Program-made: the position numbers and the translations under genes | Assembly (NCBI RefSeq): GCF_001280005.1 | Contig: NZ_LGDW01000080.1 | Span: forward strand, 1 to 14,882 | Length of the DNA: 14,882 bases | DNA from: Streptomyces sp. NRRL WC-3618 | GTDB taxonomy: Bacteria; Actinomycetota; Actinomycetes; Streptomycetales; Streptomycetaceae | Direction of reading: 5' to 3' | Shown: positions 14,324 to 14,882 of the stretch, in pieces | Layout of the letters: each line of letters begins with the position of its first letter | Numbering within the stretch: position 1 is the first letter of the stretch | The notes under the pieces: generated by a model | Database searches by the model: none | Told to the model about the DNA's origin: nothing | Seen by the model: the letters and a program-made list of their open reading frames with translations, nothing else

Positions 14324-14773
14324 GTGAAGCACTCCACTAACCAACTGACGCGAAGTGGCCGTGGCCCCGCCCGCCGGATCGGCCGTAGCCTCGCCCTTGT
14401 CCTGCCCGTCGTCCTGGTGCTGTCCGGGACCCTCGCGGTCACCCGAGTCAACTGGTCGGGGAACCCCGGGGACTCGGTGCTCACGGCATCCTCCGAGGAC
14501 TTGGCCGCCCGAGCCGCCGCCGCCCCCGAACCGCAGGACGTCCTGCGCGACCAGCTCCTGCAGGAGCTCCAGGAGAAGGACCCCGGCACCGCCCTCACCC
14601 ACCTCCAGCAGGCGGTGAACGGCCACCCGTCGCTGGCGAGGCACTGCACGTCGATCGCCCGCGCCCTGGGCCGCGCCGCAGTCCGCATGTACGGCCCGTA
14701 CCGCGCCCAGTCCTACTCCCGCCCGGTCTGCGACACATCCTTCGCCACAGGAGTAGCGGCGGCCCTCAGCTAA
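14324..14773 (+). CDS. Membrane-anchored or exported protein of unknown function
   Basis: 149 aa from GTG 14324. A basic N-terminus (TRSGRGPARRIGR) precedes one hydrophobic helix (about 22-41), so the protein is a secreted or singly anchored extracytoplasmic protein; no lipobox Cys follows. After an Ala/Glu-rich helical linker (55-95) comes a likely conserved C-terminal part, HPSLARHCTSIARALGRAAV (101-120) and SRPVCDTSFATGVA (132-145). Its only two cysteines (C108, C136) could form a disulfide. I do not recognise the family. The gene appears to have its own promoter and possibly leaderless translation, and it is closed by an exceptional hairpin. It is chromosomal and not obviously linked to msiK. 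Confidence 0.75.
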   Translation: MKHSTNQLTRSGRGPARRIGRSLALVLPVVLVLSGTLAVTRVNWSGNPGDSVLTASSEDLAARAAAAPEPQDVLRDQLLQELQEKDPGTALTHLQQAVNGHPSLARHCTSIARALGRAAVRMYGPYRAQSYSRPVCDTSFATGVAAALS

Positions 14774-14781
14774 GCGCCAAA

Positions 14782-14845
14782 CGCCCCTGGAGGAGCTCCT
14801 GGAGGCGCCCCGCAGGGGCAGCCTCCAGGAGCTCCTCCAGGGGCG
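14782..14845 (+). terminator. Very long perfect hairpin after the 14324 gene
   Basis: The arms 14782-14806 and 14821-14845 are perfect 25-base reverse complements, with a 14-base loop that can itself pair (GCCCC with GGGGC). The first arm starts nine bases after the stop codon. Each arm also contains the small palindrome AGGAGCTCCT. No T-run follows. It probably ends transcription from both directions. Confidence 0.75.
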
Positions 14846-14882
14846 CGGGCAACTGCGCGACCAGCCCCCACCGTCCCGCAGC

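Overview
The window is very GC-rich with tightly packed, overlapping + strand genes. It looks like Streptomyces chromosome carrying most of an actinomycete integrative and conjugative element (AICE) of the pSAM2/SLP1 kind. The element occupies everything from position 1 (its left end lies outside the window) to the 3' end of a minus-strand tRNA-Thr(TGT) at 12687-12760. The tyrosine integrase gene ends 46 bases before that tRNA, the usual arrangement for an element integrated into a tRNA gene. No second copy of the tRNA 3' half is visible in the window, so attL must be upstream of base 1.

Element layout, left to right, all + strand. Bases 1-650 look non-coding but hold several repeats and inverted repeats, probably a regulatory region. 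A very small gene (674-829, TTG start) follows. After a strong hairpin comes a chain of overlapping genes: an 87-aa protein (924), a PycTM-type three-helix membrane protein (1184), a 64-aa two-helix membrane protein (1627), a GGDEF diguanylate-cyclase-type protein (1818), an SpdB-like membrane protein (2471) and a small zinc-binding RRQRL-type protein (3331). A 105-aa charged protein (3726) follows 2 bases later. Next is the FtsK/SpoIIIE-type DNA translocase that performs Streptomyces conjugation (4151-6271). It is followed by a 200-base non-coding segment of nested repeats that is a good candidate for the cis-acting transfer locus (clt). Then come a small membrane protein (6475) and a Nudix hydrolase (6963) resembling Pif, the conjugal-immunity protein of pSAM2.

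The replication module has a C5-cytosine-methyltransferase-like gene broken by a one-base frameshift (7483-8168), a Prim-Pol primase-polymerase (8165) and a helicase-like ATPase (9007). Downstream is a 490-base non-coding region with hairpins and an array of at least seven TGCGTCA/TGACGCA sites, probably the replication origin or a major control region. The excisionase (10973) and integrase (11244) close the element.

Beyond the tRNA the sequence is ordinary chromosome: msiK, the shared ATPase of Streptomyces sugar ABC importers (12987-14123), a small membrane-anchored or exported protein of unknown function (14324-14773), and strong hairpin terminators after each.

The most interesting point is the nucleotide-signalling cassette inside the conjugation operon. 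A PycTM-family membrane protein (the effector family of Pycsar anti-phage defence) is translationally coupled, through a 64-aa membrane protein, to an apparently active GGDEF enzyme that lacks the usual feedback-inhibition site. Its function is unknown. It could be a defence, entry-exclusion or mating-control system powered by a cyclic dinucleotide.
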